Shown: piece by piece, positions 19,977-29,277 of the stretch
How positions within the stretch are numbered: the first letter of the stretch is position 1
How the letters are laid out: each line of letters starts with the position of its first letter
Assembly: GCA_902796085.1 (NCBI GenBank)
Contig: CADBNU010000171.1
Location: 1 to 59,150, forward strand
Direction: 5' to 3'
Source of the DNA: Heyndrickxia coagulans
GTDB lineage: Bacteria; Bacillota; Bacilli; Bacillales; Caldibacillaceae
Length of the DNA: 59,150 nt
The notes under the pieces: model-generated
What the model was told of the DNA's origin: nothing
The model's database searches: none
The model's input: only the letters and a program-made list of their open reading frames with translations
Program-made: the position numbers and the translations under genes

Positions 19977-20196
19977 AATATACACCTCTTGTCATTTACA
20001 AATCAAGTTTAGACTAAAAACAGTCTTTTGGAAAGAGTTTTTTCGTTTCTAGTGTTTCCATAGATGGGGATTTTAAATATGGTGTAGAACAGTTGGCGAG
20101 GATATTCCGAAAGTTTACATAACATAATTATGTAATAACACTTTGTACATAAGCATCATTTGTTTTTTTTGAAACAATGATCCGTTCAAACCGAAA
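19977..20196. other. Intergenic region upstream of rnc
   Basis: About 220 bp between the acpP terminator and rnc. It has no open frame of note and no promoter that matches well, although rnc must be transcribed from here or by read-through. A perfect 8-bp inverted repeat, TTACATAA / TTATGTAA with a 5-bp centre, lies at 20115-20135. AAAGACT / AGTCT also forms a small repeat near 20010-20030. Confidence 0.6.
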
Positions 20197-20229
20197 GAAA
20201 ACACCCCACTATAAAAGTGAAGTGTTTTC
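20197..20229 (-). terminator. acpP terminator
   Basis: Stem GAAAACAC / GTGTTTTC with an inner CACT / AGTG pairing, followed by TTTC on the minus strand. It lies about 75 bp after the acpP stop and ends the fap operon. The T tract is short. Confidence 0.65.
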
Positions 20230-20305
20230 GAGAAATTATACTTCATATATTTGGTTTAAGTGTTAAACACTTATTGTTAACCATAAATCCCTAATTTATG
20301 AAAGC

Positions 20306-20545
20306 TTACTCATTGATTTTGCTTTCTATGTAAGATACAGCATCACCAACTGTGACGATTTTTTCAGAATCTTCATCTGAGAATTGAAGATCGAATTCAT
20401 CTTCTAGTTCCATGACTAATTCTACAACGTCAAGAGAATCAGCACCTAAATCATCTTTAAAAGTGGCTTCAGGTGTTACTTTTGACTCTTCTACGTCTAA
20501 ACGGTCTACAATAATTTTTGTCACACGTTCTAATACGTTACTCAT
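20306..20545 (-). CDS. acpP: Acyl carrier protein
   Basis: Carries growing acyl chains on a 4'-phosphopantetheine arm during fatty acid synthesis. The acidic 79-aa product starts [16 protein letters not shown] and has the attachment motif [10 protein letters not shown], with the modified serine near 37. The ATG at 20545 has GGAGGTG eight bases upstream; the longer reading to 20587 runs through the ribosome-binding site. It is the last gene of fapR-plsX-fabD-fabG-acpP, 99 bp after fabG. Confidence 0.98.
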   Translation of the reverse strand: MSNVLERVTKIIVDRLDVEESKVTPEATFKDDLGADSLDVVELVMELEDEFDLQFSDEDSEKIVTVGDAVSYIESKINE

Positions 20546-20644
20546 GAGTACTTCACCTCCCCTCAAGTAATTTGTACAAGTATACATAATTTTAACGTAT
20601 TATCCATTATTTTCAAGTCATTCTAGAAAATTTTAATCGCTGAT

Positions 20645-21388
20645 TTACATATACATGCCGCCATTTACATGAATTGTTTGTCCTGTAATATATGCAGCAT
20701 CATCTGAAGCTAAAAACTTCACTGCTTTGGCAATATCCTTTGGTTCACCAAGTCTAGCTAAAGGAATTAATTTAAATAGTTCTTCTTTTACATCATCAGA
20801 CAATTGTTCTGTCATATCTGTAGCAATATATCCAGGTGCGACGGCATTAACGGTAATATTGCGAGAAGCCAGCTCCTGAGCTGTCGTTTTTGTTAAACCA
20901 ATAATTCCTGCTTTTGCAGCGACATAATTTGCTTGTCCCGCATTACCACTAACACCGACAATAGAAGATATATTTACAATACGACCGTATCGCTGTCTCA
21001 TCATTTGTCTAGTTACAGCTTTCGTTAATAAGAAGACACTTTTTAAGTTCGTGTTGATGACATCATCCCAGTCGTCTTCTTTCATACGCATAATTAAATT
21101 ATCACGAGTAATACCAGCATTATTGATTAAAATATGTAATGCACCAAAGTGATCAATGGTTTCTTTCACAAGTCGATCAACATCATCACGATTAGCTACA
21201 TTTGCTTGAACAGCAATACTATCACGTCCAAGTCCTTTAATTTCTTCTACAACTTCATTTGCCTTCTCTACATTACCAGCGAAGTTTACAACAACATTCG
21301 CACCATTACGCGCCAATTCTAAAGCAATTTCTCTTCCAATTCCCCGGGAAGCACCGGTAACTATCGCTACTTTTCCTTCAAAAATCAT
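20645..21388 (-). CDS. fabG: 3-oxoacyl-[acyl-carrier-protein] reductase
   Basis: NADPH-dependent reduction of beta-ketoacyl-ACP, the first reduction of each fatty acid elongation round. The 247-aa short-chain dehydrogenase has TGASRGIG near 11-18, NNAG near 89-92 and the catalytic Ser142, Tyr155 and Lys159 (NISS and YVAAK). It ends HVNGGMYM, typical for FabG. It overlaps fabD by 4 nt (ATGA). Confidence 0.98.
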   Translation of the reverse strand: MIFEGKVAIVTGASRGIGREIALELARNGANVVVNFAGNVEKANEVVEEIKGLGRDSIAVQANVANRDDVDRLVKETIDHFGALHILINNAGITRDNLIMRMKEDDWDDVINTNLKSVFLLTKAVTRQMMRQRYGRIVNISSIVGVSGNAGQANYVAAKAGIIGLTKTTAQELASRNITVNAVAPGYIATDMTEQLSDDVKEELFKLIPLARLGEPKDIAKAVKFLASDDAAYITGQTIHVNGGMYM

Positions 21389-22335
21389 TCATTGTCACCT
21401 CGTAATTGTTCAACGGTCTTAATTAGACTAGCTTCATCAAATATGTTATAAATTTTCGCTTTTCGATCAATTTTTCGAACCAATCCGGTTAACACTTTAC
21501 CAGGTCCGATTTCAATAAATGTATCGACACCTAAATCCATCATAGTACGAATGGATTCTTCCCAACGAACCGGGGAGTACAATTGTTTAATTAATAAATC
21601 TTTAATTTGGTCAGCATCGGTTACAGGTTCTGCTGTCACATTAGAAATGACTGGTGTTTTTGCCGATGAGAAATTATGCTTATCTAAAACTTCCTTTAAT
21701 TTTTGTGAAGCAGATTCCATTAAGCGCGAATGGAAAGGGCCACTTACTTCCAACGGTATTGCCCTTCTTGCTCCATTCTCCTTTGCCAATTGACAAGCTT
21801 TTTCCACACCTTCTCTAGTACCGGAAATGACAATTTGCCCAGGACAGTTTAAATTGGCTAATTGAACAGATCCAGTTGTCTCGGTAACTTCATTGGTTAT
21901 TTCCGTAAGTTTTTCTGCGTCCATTCCTAAAATAGCAGCCATTGTACCTTGTCCATTTGGAACCGCTTCTTCCATAAACTCTCCGCGCTTTCGGACAATT
22001 TGAACAGCATCTCGGAAAGAAAGGGAACCGGCAGCAACAAGGGCAGTATACTCACCTAAACTATGTCCTGCAACAAAATCAGCTTCTATATGATATTCTT
22101 TTACCTTTTGCAAAATTGCAATGGATGTTGTTAAAAGAGCTGGCTGAGCATTTGTTGTTAAAGTAAGAGATTCCTGCGGACCAGTCATAATTAATTCATA
22201 TAATGAATCTTGTAACGCATGATCTGCTTCAAGGAATATTTCCTTAACATTTTCATACTTATTGGCTAAATCTTGTCCCATACCAACAGATTGGGATCCT
22301 TGTCCAGGAAATAAGAAAGCGATTTTCCCCATCAT
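21385..22335 (-). CDS. fabD: Malonyl CoA-acyl carrier protein transacylase
   Basis: Moves malonyl groups from CoA to ACP for chain elongation. The 316-aa protein starts [16 protein letters not shown] and has the nucleophile motif GHSLGE with Ser92, the ligand loop [13 protein letters not shown], and GPFHSRLM with the catalytic histidine in the middle. It follows plsX by 31 bp and overlaps fabG. Confidence 0.98.
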   Translation of the reverse strand: MMGKIAFLFPGQGSQSVGMGQDLANKYENVKEIFLEADHALQDSLYELIMTGPQESLTLTTNAQPALLTTSIAILQKVKEYHIEADFVAGHSLGEYTALVAAGSLSFRDAVQIVRKRGEFMEEAVPNGQGTMAAILGMDAEKLTEITNEVTETTGSVQLANLNCPGQIVISGTREGVEKACQLAKENGARRAIPLEVSGPFHSRLMESASQKLKEVLDKHNFSSAKTPVISNVTAEPVTDADQIKDLLIKQLYSPVRWEESIRTMMDLGVDTFIEIGPGKVLTGLVRKIDRKAKIYNIFDEASLIKTVEQLRGDNE

Positions 22336-22366
22336 TTTGCTCCTTTCTTATTATAAATGCGTACAA

Positions 22367-23350
22367 CTATTTATCCTCTATGGCCTCTGTAATTTTTTGT
22401 GGTACTTCACCGTTTACCATGTCTCTGGCTTGACGGATAGCTGAGAAAATAGCCTGTTCATCGGAAGAACCGTGCGCTTTTACTACAGGAGCTTGTAAAC
22501 CGAATAACAATGCTCCCCCATATTCTGAGTAGTCCATTTTATTTTTTAACTCTGCTAGATCATTTTTGATGACAAGAGCGGCCATTTTTGTTTTAAAGCT
22601 GCTCATTAAGATTTCTTTTAACATTTTCACTATTGACATTGCCGTTCCTTCGACAGTTTTTAGAATCATATTTCCGGTAAATCCATCGGTTACTGCTACA
22701 TCACAAACTCCTTCTAGTAAATCTCTCGCTTCCACATTACCAACAAAATGAAAGTTTGCTTTTTCAAACAATTCATAGGCTTGTTTTGTTAGTTCATTTC
22801 CCTTATGAGACTCAGTGCCGATATTTAATAATCCGATTCGAGGATTTTGAATCCCCCGAACCTTTTTACTATAAACAGCCCCCATATATGCGTTTTGCAG
22901 TAAATGTTTAGGTTTTGCATCCGCATTGGCACCAACATCAAGCAATAGCACACCGTTTCCATCAATCGTCGGTAAAGTAGGAGCAAGTGCTGGTCGTTCA
23001 ATACCTTTAATTCGTCCTACAACAAATAGTCCTGCTGCCATTAAAGCACCGGTATTACCTGCAGATATACAAGCATCACTACGACCTTCTGCCACTTCTT
23101 GTGCAGCTATAACCATAGAAGCGTCTTTTTTTCTCCGTACAGCTCTTACAGGTTCATCATCTCCAGTAATCATGACATCCGTATGGATAATCGAAATTCT
23201 TTCATGTTCTATTAAATATTTCGCTATTTGTTGTTTATTTCCTACTAATGTGATGGATAAATCAGGGAAATTATTTACTGCTTTCATTGCACCTTTAACA
23301 ACTGCTTCAGGTGCATTGTCTCCCCCCATTGCATCAATTGTTATTTTCAT
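22367..23350 (-). CDS. plsX: Phosphate acyltransferase PlsX
   Basis: Makes acyl-phosphate from acyl-ACP, the donor used by PlsY for the first step of phospholipid synthesis. The 327-aa protein starts [15 protein letters not shown], as the family does, and has [10 protein letters not shown] near 116-125, [11 protein letters not shown] and [11 protein letters not shown]. It overlaps fapR by 4 nt (ATGA), linking lipid synthesis to its regulator. Confidence 0.98.
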   Translation of the reverse strand: MKITIDAMGGDNAPEAVVKGAMKAVNNFPDLSITLVGNKQQIAKYLIEHERISIIHTDVMITGDDEPVRAVRRKKDASMVIAAQEVAEGRSDACISAGNTGALMAAGLFVVGRIKGIERPALAPTLPTIDGNGVLLLDVGANADAKPKHLLQNAYMGAVYSKKVRGIQNPRIGLLNIGTESHKGNELTKQAYELFEKANFHFVGNVEARDLLEGVCDVAVTDGFTGNMILKTVEGTAMSIVKMLKEILMSSFKTKMAALVIKNDLAELKNKMDYSEYGGALLFGLQAPVVKAHGSSDEQAIFSAIRQARDMVNGEVPQKITEAIEDK

Positions 23351-23928
23351 TGCTTGTCCACCTTCTCACTTTTTGAACGGTACATAGAAAACTTACCTTT
23401 AAAAACGAGTTCTTGATTTACAAAACTTTCAACTACAACAATTGTTCTTCCTTTCGGGTCTTTTTGTTCCACTACTTTTGCCTTTGCAATCACCCGTTCA
23501 CCCAATTTCACTTGTCGCAAAAATTGTAAATTACTTGATGCTGTCAAAGCAAGTTCATCATTAATCACTGCAACAGCTAACGAATTGGCTTGGGCAAAAA
23601 GATGATGTCCTCGTGCAATTTGATTACGACTAAAGACATGTTCTGGCTTAATATCGAGTATTGAGATCGCATGGCGATCTAATTCCATATCAACAATTTC
23701 TCCAATGACTTCATCAATCGGTAATGAACGGACCTTTTCTGAAAAATTATGCTGGGCTACGTTTTTAATTCTCTCACGTAACTCAGGTATATTTAATTCT
23801 AAACGGTCAAGCCGAATCGTTTGAATACTAACCGAAAATTTTTCTGCCAATTCTTCATCCGTAATAAACGGGTTTTCCTTTAATGTTTGATTAAGAAGTT
23901 GTTGCCGTTCTTTTTTACTTAGTTTCAT
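23347..23928 (-). CDS. fapR: Fatty acid and phospholipid regulator FapR
   Basis: Repressor of lipid synthesis genes that is released by malonyl-CoA. The 193-aa protein has an N-terminal helix-turn-helix (about 1-50; [19 protein letters not shown]) and a C-terminal hot-dog domain (about 80-185; [19 protein letters not shown]) that binds the ligand. It is the first gene of its operon and a matching operator lies over its own transcription start, so it should repress itself. Confidence 0.97.
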   Translation of the reverse strand: MKLSKKERQQLLNQTLKENPFITDEELAEKFSVSIQTIRLDRLELNIPELRERIKNVAQHNFSEKVRSLPIDEVIGEIVDMELDRHAISILDIKPEHVFSRNQIARGHHLFAQANSLAVAVINDELALTASSNLQFLRQVKLGERVIAKAKVVEQKDPKGRTIVVVESFVNQELVFKGKFSMYRSKSEKVDKQ

Positions 23929-23942
23929 AGTTTCACCTACAT

Positions 23943-23960
23943 ATTATGACTAGGTACTAA
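23943..23960 (-). promoter_or_regulatory. FapR operator
   Basis: On the minus strand the site reads TTAGTACCTAGTCATAAT. The half TTAGTACC and the spaced TA-rich second half fit the known FapR box of B. subtilis. It begins 4 bp downstream of the -10 element and so covers the transcription start of fapR. Confidence 0.85.
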
Positions 23961-23964
23961 CAGT

Positions 23965-23993
23965 AGTATATATAACCTGTTTTTTTTATGCAA
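23965..23993 (-). promoter_or_regulatory. Sigma-A promoter of the fapR operon
   Basis: TTGCAT (23988-23993), a 17-bp spacer and TATACT (23965-23970). It lies about 40 bp upstream of fapR and next to the FapR operator. Confidence 0.75.
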
Positions 23994-24071
23994 GAAAAAA
24001 TTACATTCTTTCTTTTTCATTCTGTTCTTTTATCTAATTTAAACGAATTTTATATGTTTAAGGAAGGTACA

Positions 24072-26123
24072 TTAATCTAGTTTCTCACCATCTAATACAC
24101 CTGATTGAATAATCATATTCCTTAAGTATTTAAATTCTTCATCTTCCCAAAATTCCTTAGAATGAATAAACTTTTCTGCATCCTGTCTCGCAGTTTCCAA
24201 AGCTCGGTAATCATGTACCATATCCGCCACTTTAAATTCCGGCATGCCACTTTGCTTTTTCCCAAAAAAGTCACCGGGTCCCCGTAGCTCTAAATCCCGT
24301 TCGCTCAAAACAAAACCATCGTTTGTTTCCGTCATTATTCGCATTCTTTCTTTTCCAACTTCGGTTTTTGGATCCGCTAATAAAATACAATAGGATTGAT
24401 GTTTACCTCGCCCAACCCTTCCTCTCAATTGATGGAGTTGGGCAAGACCAAAACGTTCAGCATCATAAATGACCATTACTGTTGCGTTTGGTACGTTTAC
24501 ACCTACTTCAACCACCGTTGTGGAAACAAGCACCTGTATTTTATTTTCACTAAACTCTTTCATCACTTGTTCTTTTTCATCAGTATGTAATCTTCCATGC
24601 ATCAGCCCTACTTGGAAACGTGTACCAAAATAATGAACTAGTTGATGATAAACATCGATCGCATTTTGGACATCGAGTTTTTCCGATTCTTCAATTAACG
24701 GACAGATCACATACGCTTGTCTCCCTGCCTGTAATTCTTTTTCCATCATCTGAAGTACTTGTTCAAAATTATTAGGTTTTGCCCAATATGTTTTAATTTC
24801 CTTACGCCCTGCAGGCATTTCATCAATAATGGAAACATCCATTTCACCGAAGGCTGTAATCGCTAGCGTTCTTGGTATAGGTGTAGCTGTCATAAATAAT
24901 GTGTTCGGGTTTTCACCTTTTTCCCTAAGAATGCGACGCTGTTCAACACCAAAACGATGTTGTTCATCCGTGATCACTAAACCGAGTTTGGCAAAGTTCA
25001 CATCCTCTTGGATTAAAGCATGGGTACCAATAATGATAGGAATCCTGCCAGCTTGTAGACCTTCTAGAATTGCCGTGCGTTCCTTTTTCTTTGTCGAACC
25101 GGTGAGCAGAGCCACTTCAACATTAAACGGCTCAAATAAACCCATTAAACTATCCGCATGTTGTTCAGCTAAAATTTCTGTAGGAACCATAAGCGCACCT
25201 TGAAAACCAGCAGTGACAGCAGCATATAGACTAATTGCAGCTACAATCGTTTTCCCGGATCCAACATCCCCTTGTAACAGTCGATTCATACGATAAGGAG
25301 ACTTTAAATCGATTAAGATCTCAGCCAAAACTCGTTTTTGAGCATTTGTTAATGGAAAAGGTAGGTTAGAAATAAAACTTTTCAATTTTTCATTATCATA
25401 TCGGATCAAAACTCCCTCAGAATTTTCCCTTTGAAACTTTCTAAGTGCTTGAATTTTTAATTGAAATTGTAAAAATTCCTCATAAACAAGTCTACGTCGT
25501 CCTTGTTTTAGATCTTGGACGTCTTTCGGAAAATGCATCGCACGAATGGCTTCTTTTCTCGGATATAATCGATACTGCTGTATTAAAAATGCGGGTAGGA
25601 TTTCTTCTAGTTCATGACCGAACTGATCAAAAGCTGCAGAAATAAATTTACGGATACTATTTACCGTAATATTCCCTTTAACAGAGTATACCGGGCTAAA
25701 ATCATTGTGGGGTTGATTGTCGTGTCCGATTTTAAATTGTTGAACAGTGATTTGCTGACGATACCGATGCCACTTCCCATTAAGTGTGATTTCTGTATTC
25801 ATCTTCAGTTTGTTTTTTAAATATGGTTGATTAAAAAATACAGCGGTAATAACGTAACGTTCCACCATAACTTTAACGGTCAACCGGGATTTTTTTCTAC
25901 CATAGTACTGTATGGTTGGTAAACTAACAATAACACCTTCAACTGTGACACGTTCATCATGATCTACTTCTGCTAAATCACGTATTCGATTATCATCATA
26001 ACGAAATGGTAAATATAATAATAAATCTTCAACAGTGAAGATATGAAGTTCCTCAAGTAATTTTGCTGTTTCCTCACCAATGCCACGAATGACAGTAACT
26101 GGTTGTTTCAACACTTCATTCAA
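24072..26123 (-). CDS. recG: ATP-dependent DNA helicase RecG
   Basis: Branch-migrating helicase that remodels stalled forks and Holliday junctions. The 683-aa protein has an N-terminal OB-fold wedge domain (about 50-150) and a superfamily 2 motor with Walker A GDVGSGKT near 285, box DEQH, TATPIPRT and GRVGRGKHQSYC in the C-terminal half. The start is TTG at 26121-26123, with GGAG nine bases upstream. sdaAB and sdaAA, which precede recG in B. subtilis, are absent. Confidence 0.97.
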   Translation of the reverse strand: MNEVLKQPVTVIRGIGEETAKLLEELHIFTVEDLLLYLPFRYDDNRIRDLAEVDHDERVTVEGVIVSLPTIQYYGRKKSRLTVKVMVERYVITAVFFNQPYLKNKLKMNTEITLNGKWHRYRQQITVQQFKIGHDNQPHNDFSPVYSVKGNITVNSIRKFISAAFDQFGHELEEILPAFLIQQYRLYPRKEAIRAMHFPKDVQDLKQGRRRLVYEEFLQFQLKIQALRKFQRENSEGVLIRYDNEKLKSFISNLPFPLTNAQKRVLAEILIDLKSPYRMNRLLQGDVGSGKTIVAAISLYAAVTAGFQGALMVPTEILAEQHADSLMGLFEPFNVEVALLTGSTKKKERTAILEGLQAGRIPIIIGTHALIQEDVNFAKLGLVITDEQHRFGVEQRRILREKGENPNTLFMTATPIPRTLAITAFGEMDVSIIDEMPAGRKEIKTYWAKPNNFEQVLQMMEKELQAGRQAYVICPLIEESEKLDVQNAIDVYHQLVHYFGTRFQVGLMHGRLHTDEKEQVMKEFSENKIQVLVSTTVVEVGVNVPNATVMVIYDAERFGLAQLHQLRGRVGRGKHQSYCILLADPKTEVGKERMRIMTETNDGFVLSERDLELRGPGDFFGKKQSGMPEFKVADMVHDYRALETARQDAEKFIHSKEFWEDEEFKYLRNMIIQSGVLDGEKLD

Positions 26124-26321
26124 TTTTACTAACTCCTTGATTTATTATGTATTTCTTAGTAAAAGTTGGTAATAAATGAAAAAACAAAACATCTTCATAA
26201 TATGATCATATAACTTTTCATACTTGGATAAATTCGCGATCATTTATCGTTATAAGATGAACTTCAACCATTATTATATTATGAATAGGAAATTATTGAA
26301 AATTTTTATATAGTAAACACA

Positions 26322-26351
26322 AAAAGGGCTGGACAAAAAGTCAGCCCTTTT
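26322..26351 (-). terminator. yloU-fakA terminator
   Basis: Stem AAAAGGGCTG / CAGCCCTTTT with a 10-nt loop, ending in T on the minus strand. It begins 3 bp after the fakA stop codon. Confidence 0.9.
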
Positions 26352-26354
26352 CAA

Positions 26355-28028
26355 CTATTCAACAGCAAAAATAAAATTGTATAATGGTTGTTGACCATCA
26401 TGTATTTCTACTTCAACATCTTCATAGTGCTCTTCTACAAATGAAACGATTTGTTCCACCTGTTCAGTTGTCGTTTCTTCTCCTTTTATAATAGTCAAAA
26501 TTTCACTTTCTTCATCTAACATTTGATGAATTAATTCCTTTGTTGTTTCTAATAGGTTTGAATTGGAAACAACAATTTCTCCTTCTTTTATACCCATGTA
26601 GTCGCCTTTTTTGATCGTTAATCCATCGAAATTCGTATCTCGGATAGCATAAGTCACTTGACCGGATTTAACATGGCTTAACGCTTCAACCATAGCCTCT
26701 TTATTTTGTTTTAAATCTGCACTTGGATTAAAGGCCAGTAAAGCAGATAAACCTTGTGGTACTGTTCTTGATGGAATAACAACGACTTCTTGTTCAACAA
26801 GATCCCGTGCTTGTTCAGCAGCTAATATAATATTTTTATTATTTGGAAGCACAAATACTTTCTCCGCGTTAACTTCTTGAATTGCCTTCACAATATCCTC
26901 TGTACTTGGATTCATTGTTTGTCCGCCTTCAATGACAATTTGTGCTCCGATACTTTTGAATAACTCACTGATGCCACTACCCATTGCAACGGTAACAATA
27001 CCATATTCCGAACGATTTTTAACAGGGGTTGGAGCTTCGACTTTCTTTTCTCCCTCAACAATGGTTGAATGTTGCATGCGCATATTTTCAATTTTTAAAT
27101 TGATTAATTCACCAAACCGTTGACCGTAGTTTAAAGCATCACCTGGCTGTTCAGTATGTACGTGAACTTTAACAATTTCATCATCGGCAACAACTAATAA
27201 AGAATCCCCTATTTCACTTAAGGCATTTCTAAATTGTTCTTCAGAAAAAGGATTTTCCTTCAATTTATCTTCTTGAAATTTCACCATAAACTCTGTACAA
27301 TAGCCAAACTGAATATCTTCAGTATCCATGAAGCTTTGCACACTTTTATGATGCTCATTCTTCACAAGCTGTTCCATTGAAACTTCCGGTGTTTCCATAT
27401 CATCCAATTTTACACCTTTAAGGCTGGCTAAAAAGCCTTCCAAAACAAATACTAATCCTTGTCCACCACTATCAACCACACCGACTTCTTTTAATACTGG
27501 TAATAAGTCAGGGGTTCGTTGTAATGATGCTTTCGCTTCTTTTACAACTTCTTCTAATAAGACTGTTAAATCCTTTGTTTGGTTACCGACTTCTTTTGCT
27601 CGTTTTGCTGCATCTTTGGCAACAGTCAATATTGTTCCTTCAACCGGTTTCATAACAGCTTTATAAGCTGTATCCACACCATCGTTTAACGCTTGGACAA
27701 AATCATCAACATATAGCACTTCCTTTTCTTCGATCGATTTCGCGAAGCCACGGAATAATTGAGAAAGAATAACACCTGAATTCCCTCGAGCCCCCATTAG
27801 CAACCCTTTAGAAAGTGCTTTACCAACATTTCCTACATGTGATTGTTTGTTATTGCGAACTTCCTTTGCACCTGACTGTATGGATAAATTCATATTTGTT
27901 CCCGTATCCCCATCAGGTACTGGGAAAACGTTCAATGAATCAACATATTCTGCATTTCGAGACAAATGATTTGCCCCATGAAAAATCATTTCTGCGAAGC
28001 GATTCCCATCTATTACTGTAATTGACAC
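26355..28028 (-). CDS. fakA: Fatty acid kinase subunit FakA (YloV, DhaL-domain)
   Basis: ATP-binding subunit of fatty acid kinase, which with a FakB (DegV) lipid carrier makes acyl-phosphate from free fatty acids. The 557-aa protein has an N-terminal DhaL domain with the metal-binding PVPDGDTGTNM near 36-46, then the middle and C-terminal parts of the YloV/FakA family (GGQTMNPST and FVLPNNKNI). It starts with GTG at 28026-28028, with GGAGG seven bases upstream. It follows yloU by 16 bp. The link to acyl-phosphate suits its closeness to plsX. Confidence 0.94.
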   Translation of the reverse strand: MSITVIDGNRFAEMIFHGANHLSRNAEYVDSLNVFPVPDGDTGTNMNLSIQSGAKEVRNNKQSHVGNVGKALSKGLLMGARGNSGVILSQLFRGFAKSIEEKEVLYVDDFVQALNDGVDTAYKAVMKPVEGTILTVAKDAAKRAKEVGNQTKDLTVLLEEVVKEAKASLQRTPDLLPVLKEVGVVDSGGQGLVFVLEGFLASLKGVKLDDMETPEVSMEQLVKNEHHKSVQSFMDTEDIQFGYCTEFMVKFQEDKLKENPFSEEQFRNALSEIGDSLLVVADDEIVKVHVHTEQPGDALNYGQRFGELINLKIENMRMQHSTIVEGEKKVEAPTPVKNRSEYGIVTVAMGSGISELFKSIGAQIVIEGGQTMNPSTEDIVKAIQEVNAEKVFVLPNNKNIILAAEQARDLVEQEVVVIPSRTVPQGLSALLAFNPSADLKQNKEAMVEALSHVKSGQVTYAIRDTNFDGLTIKKGDYMGIKEGEIVVSNSNLLETTKELIHQMLDEESEILTIIKGEETTTEQVEQIVSFVEEHYEDVEVEIHDGQQPLYNFIFAVE

Positions 28029-28044
28029 ATTTTTTCCTCCTTAC

Positions 28045-28407
28045 TTATGGGTTCGTCACCCGAACACTCTGCACAAAAATATTGACTGAATCAGCTCGTA
28101 CACCAAGTGTTTGTTCTAGTACATACTTAACTTTTGATTGAACGTTATGTGCGACTTCAGAAATTTTTGTTCCATAACTAACAATAATATACAAATCAAT
28201 ATGTATTTGATCATCCTCTTGACGGACAATGACACCTTTGGAATAGTTTTCTTTTCTTAAAATTTCAGAAATCCCGTCTTTAAGTTGTTTTTTCGACGCC
28301 ATACCTACAATACCGTAACAATCTACAGCAGCACCACCACATATTTGTGCAATTGTATCAGTTGTAATTTCAATATGTCCTAATTTCGTTTTTAATTCGA
28401 TGGACAT
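28045..28407 (-). CDS. yloU: Asp23/Gls24 family protein YloU
   Basis: A 120-aa member of the Asp23 (alkaline shock protein 23) family. It starts MSIELKTKLGHIEIT and has AQICGGAAVDCYGIVGM near 21-37 and IDLYIIVSYGTKI near 69-81, the family core. Exact role unknown; Asp23 relatives are membrane-associated proteins linked to envelope stress. It is cotranscribed with fakA from a good promoter and lies divergent to rpmB, as in B. subtilis. Confidence 0.93.
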   Translation of the reverse strand: MSIELKTKLGHIEITTDTIAQICGGAAVDCYGIVGMASKKQLKDGISEILRKENYSKGVIVRQEDDQIHIDLYIIVSYGTKISEVAHNVQSKVKYVLEQTLGVRADSVNIFVQSVRVTNP

Positions 28408-28454
28408 GTACGATTCCCCCTTACAAGGTTTTCATTTCGGTTTATGCTTATTTT

Positions 28455-28483
28455 ACTATAATTGTGATCAATAAAAAAGACAA
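28455..28483 (-). promoter_or_regulatory. Sigma-A promoter for yloU-fakA
   Basis: TTGTCT (28478-28483), a 17-bp spacer and TATAGT (28455-28460), about 45 bp upstream of yloU. Confidence 0.65.
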
Positions 28484-28639
28484 GCCGTCTTTTATAATAT
28501 AAGCGAAAAAACAAAGGATATGTCAAGTACTTTCACTTAAAAGTAAAAAATGATTCTTTTTTAATAAATTTCTTCAAAGTCAATCAAATGAATATCACGA
28601 AATAGAGATTCTAACCAGGTTTTTTATTTCTTATCCCCC

Positions 28640-28668
28640 TTGCATATTAAGGGAATCTATGGTAAAGT
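28640..28668 (+). promoter_or_regulatory. Sigma-A promoter for rpmB
   Basis: TTGCAT (28640-28645), a 17-bp spacer and TAAAGT (28663-28668) preceded by an extended -10 TGG. Confidence 0.65.
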
Positions 28669-28729
28669 ATTTGAGTATCTTTAATAGGTTAAAATGTTGA
28701 TTGAGATGGTTTTTAAGGAGGGAAATAGA

Positions 28730-28918
28730 ATGGCACGTAAATGTGTAGTTACTGGTAAAAAAGCTTCTTTCGGTAACGCTCGTTCACATGCAATGAACGC
28801 TACTCGTCGTAAATGGGGAGCTAACTTACAAAAAGTTCGTATTTTAGTTGATGGTAAGCCAAAACGTGTTTACGTTTCTGCTCGTGCGTTAAAATCTGGA
28901 AAGGTTCAACGTGTGTAA
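28730..28918 (+). CDS. rpmB: 50S ribosomal protein L28
   Basis: Ribosomal protein of the large subunit. The basic 62-aa product starts [20 protein letters not shown] and ends [14 protein letters not shown], typical of L28. It has only one cysteine (near 5), so it is probably the zinc-free form. The ATG at 28730 has AAGGAGG eight bases upstream; the longer reading to 28694 passes through the ribosome-binding site. One of only two plus-strand genes; single-gene transcript with promoter and terminator. Confidence 0.98.
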   Translation: MARKCVVTGKKASFGNARSHAMNATRRKWGANLQKVRILVDGKPKRVYVSARALKSGKVQRV

Positions 28919-28976
28919 TCGTTTATTAATAAACGTATGGAAAGTTACGTTACGATAATGAAGCATGAACTGTAAA

Positions 28977-29013
28977 GAAAAAAGCCCTTGCTATAATGGT
29001 AAGGGCTTTTTTT
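28977..29013. terminator. Bidirectional terminator between rpmB and spoVM
   Basis: AAAGCCCTT (28981-28989) and AAGGGCTTT (29001-29009) form a 9-bp stem with an A run on the left and a T run on the right, so it can stop rpmB on the plus strand and spoVM on the minus strand. Confidence 0.9.
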
Positions 29014-29044
29014 CTTTACACCATGTACATGAATGCGAATTAGG

Positions 29045-29125
29045 TCAACTTTTCTTAAATGCATTTAAGACGGCTCGAACAAATCCTCCTAAAAATCTTG
29101 GCAATTTAATGGTATAAAATTTCAC
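29045..29125 (-). CDS. spoVM: Stage V sporulation protein M
   Basis: A 26-aa amphipathic peptide that recognises the curved forespore membrane and anchors SpoIVA for spore coat and cortex assembly. The product reads KFYTIKLPRFLGGFVRAVL after the start, then NAFKKS; it keeps the proline at position 9 and the basic/hydrophobic pattern of SpoVM. Start is GTG (29123-29125) with GGAGGG nine bases upstream. It stands downstream of thiN and faces rpmB, exactly as in B. subtilis. This gene marks the organism as a likely endospore former. I could not identify a convincing sigma-E promoter in the 150 bp upstream. Confidence 0.95.
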   Translation of the reverse strand: MKFYTIKLPRFLGGFVRAVLNAFKKS

Positions 29126-29277
29126 TCTAATATTCCCTCCTCGGTCCCACAAGCATAGGATTCATGCAACTTACCGTTAATCTTTTTTTAAGGTAAGTCT
29201 TGTCAACTCGAATATACTAATATCATATTCTGATAACAAAAAATGAGTTCAAAGCATACTAAATTTAGGCATTTTTC

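Larger units (their letters stand above)
28408..28729. other. Divergent intergenic region between yloU and rpmB
   Basis: About 320 bp with one promoter for each neighbour, at 28455-28483 (minus) and 28640-28668 (plus). The sequence between them is AT-rich and I see no further element. Confidence 0.6.

Noticed and set aside
29126-29277. Possible TTGACA-type promoter for spoVM (TTGACA near 29200)
   Set aside because: The -10 partner is poor and spoVM should use sigma-E; I could not find a convincing sigma-E match either.
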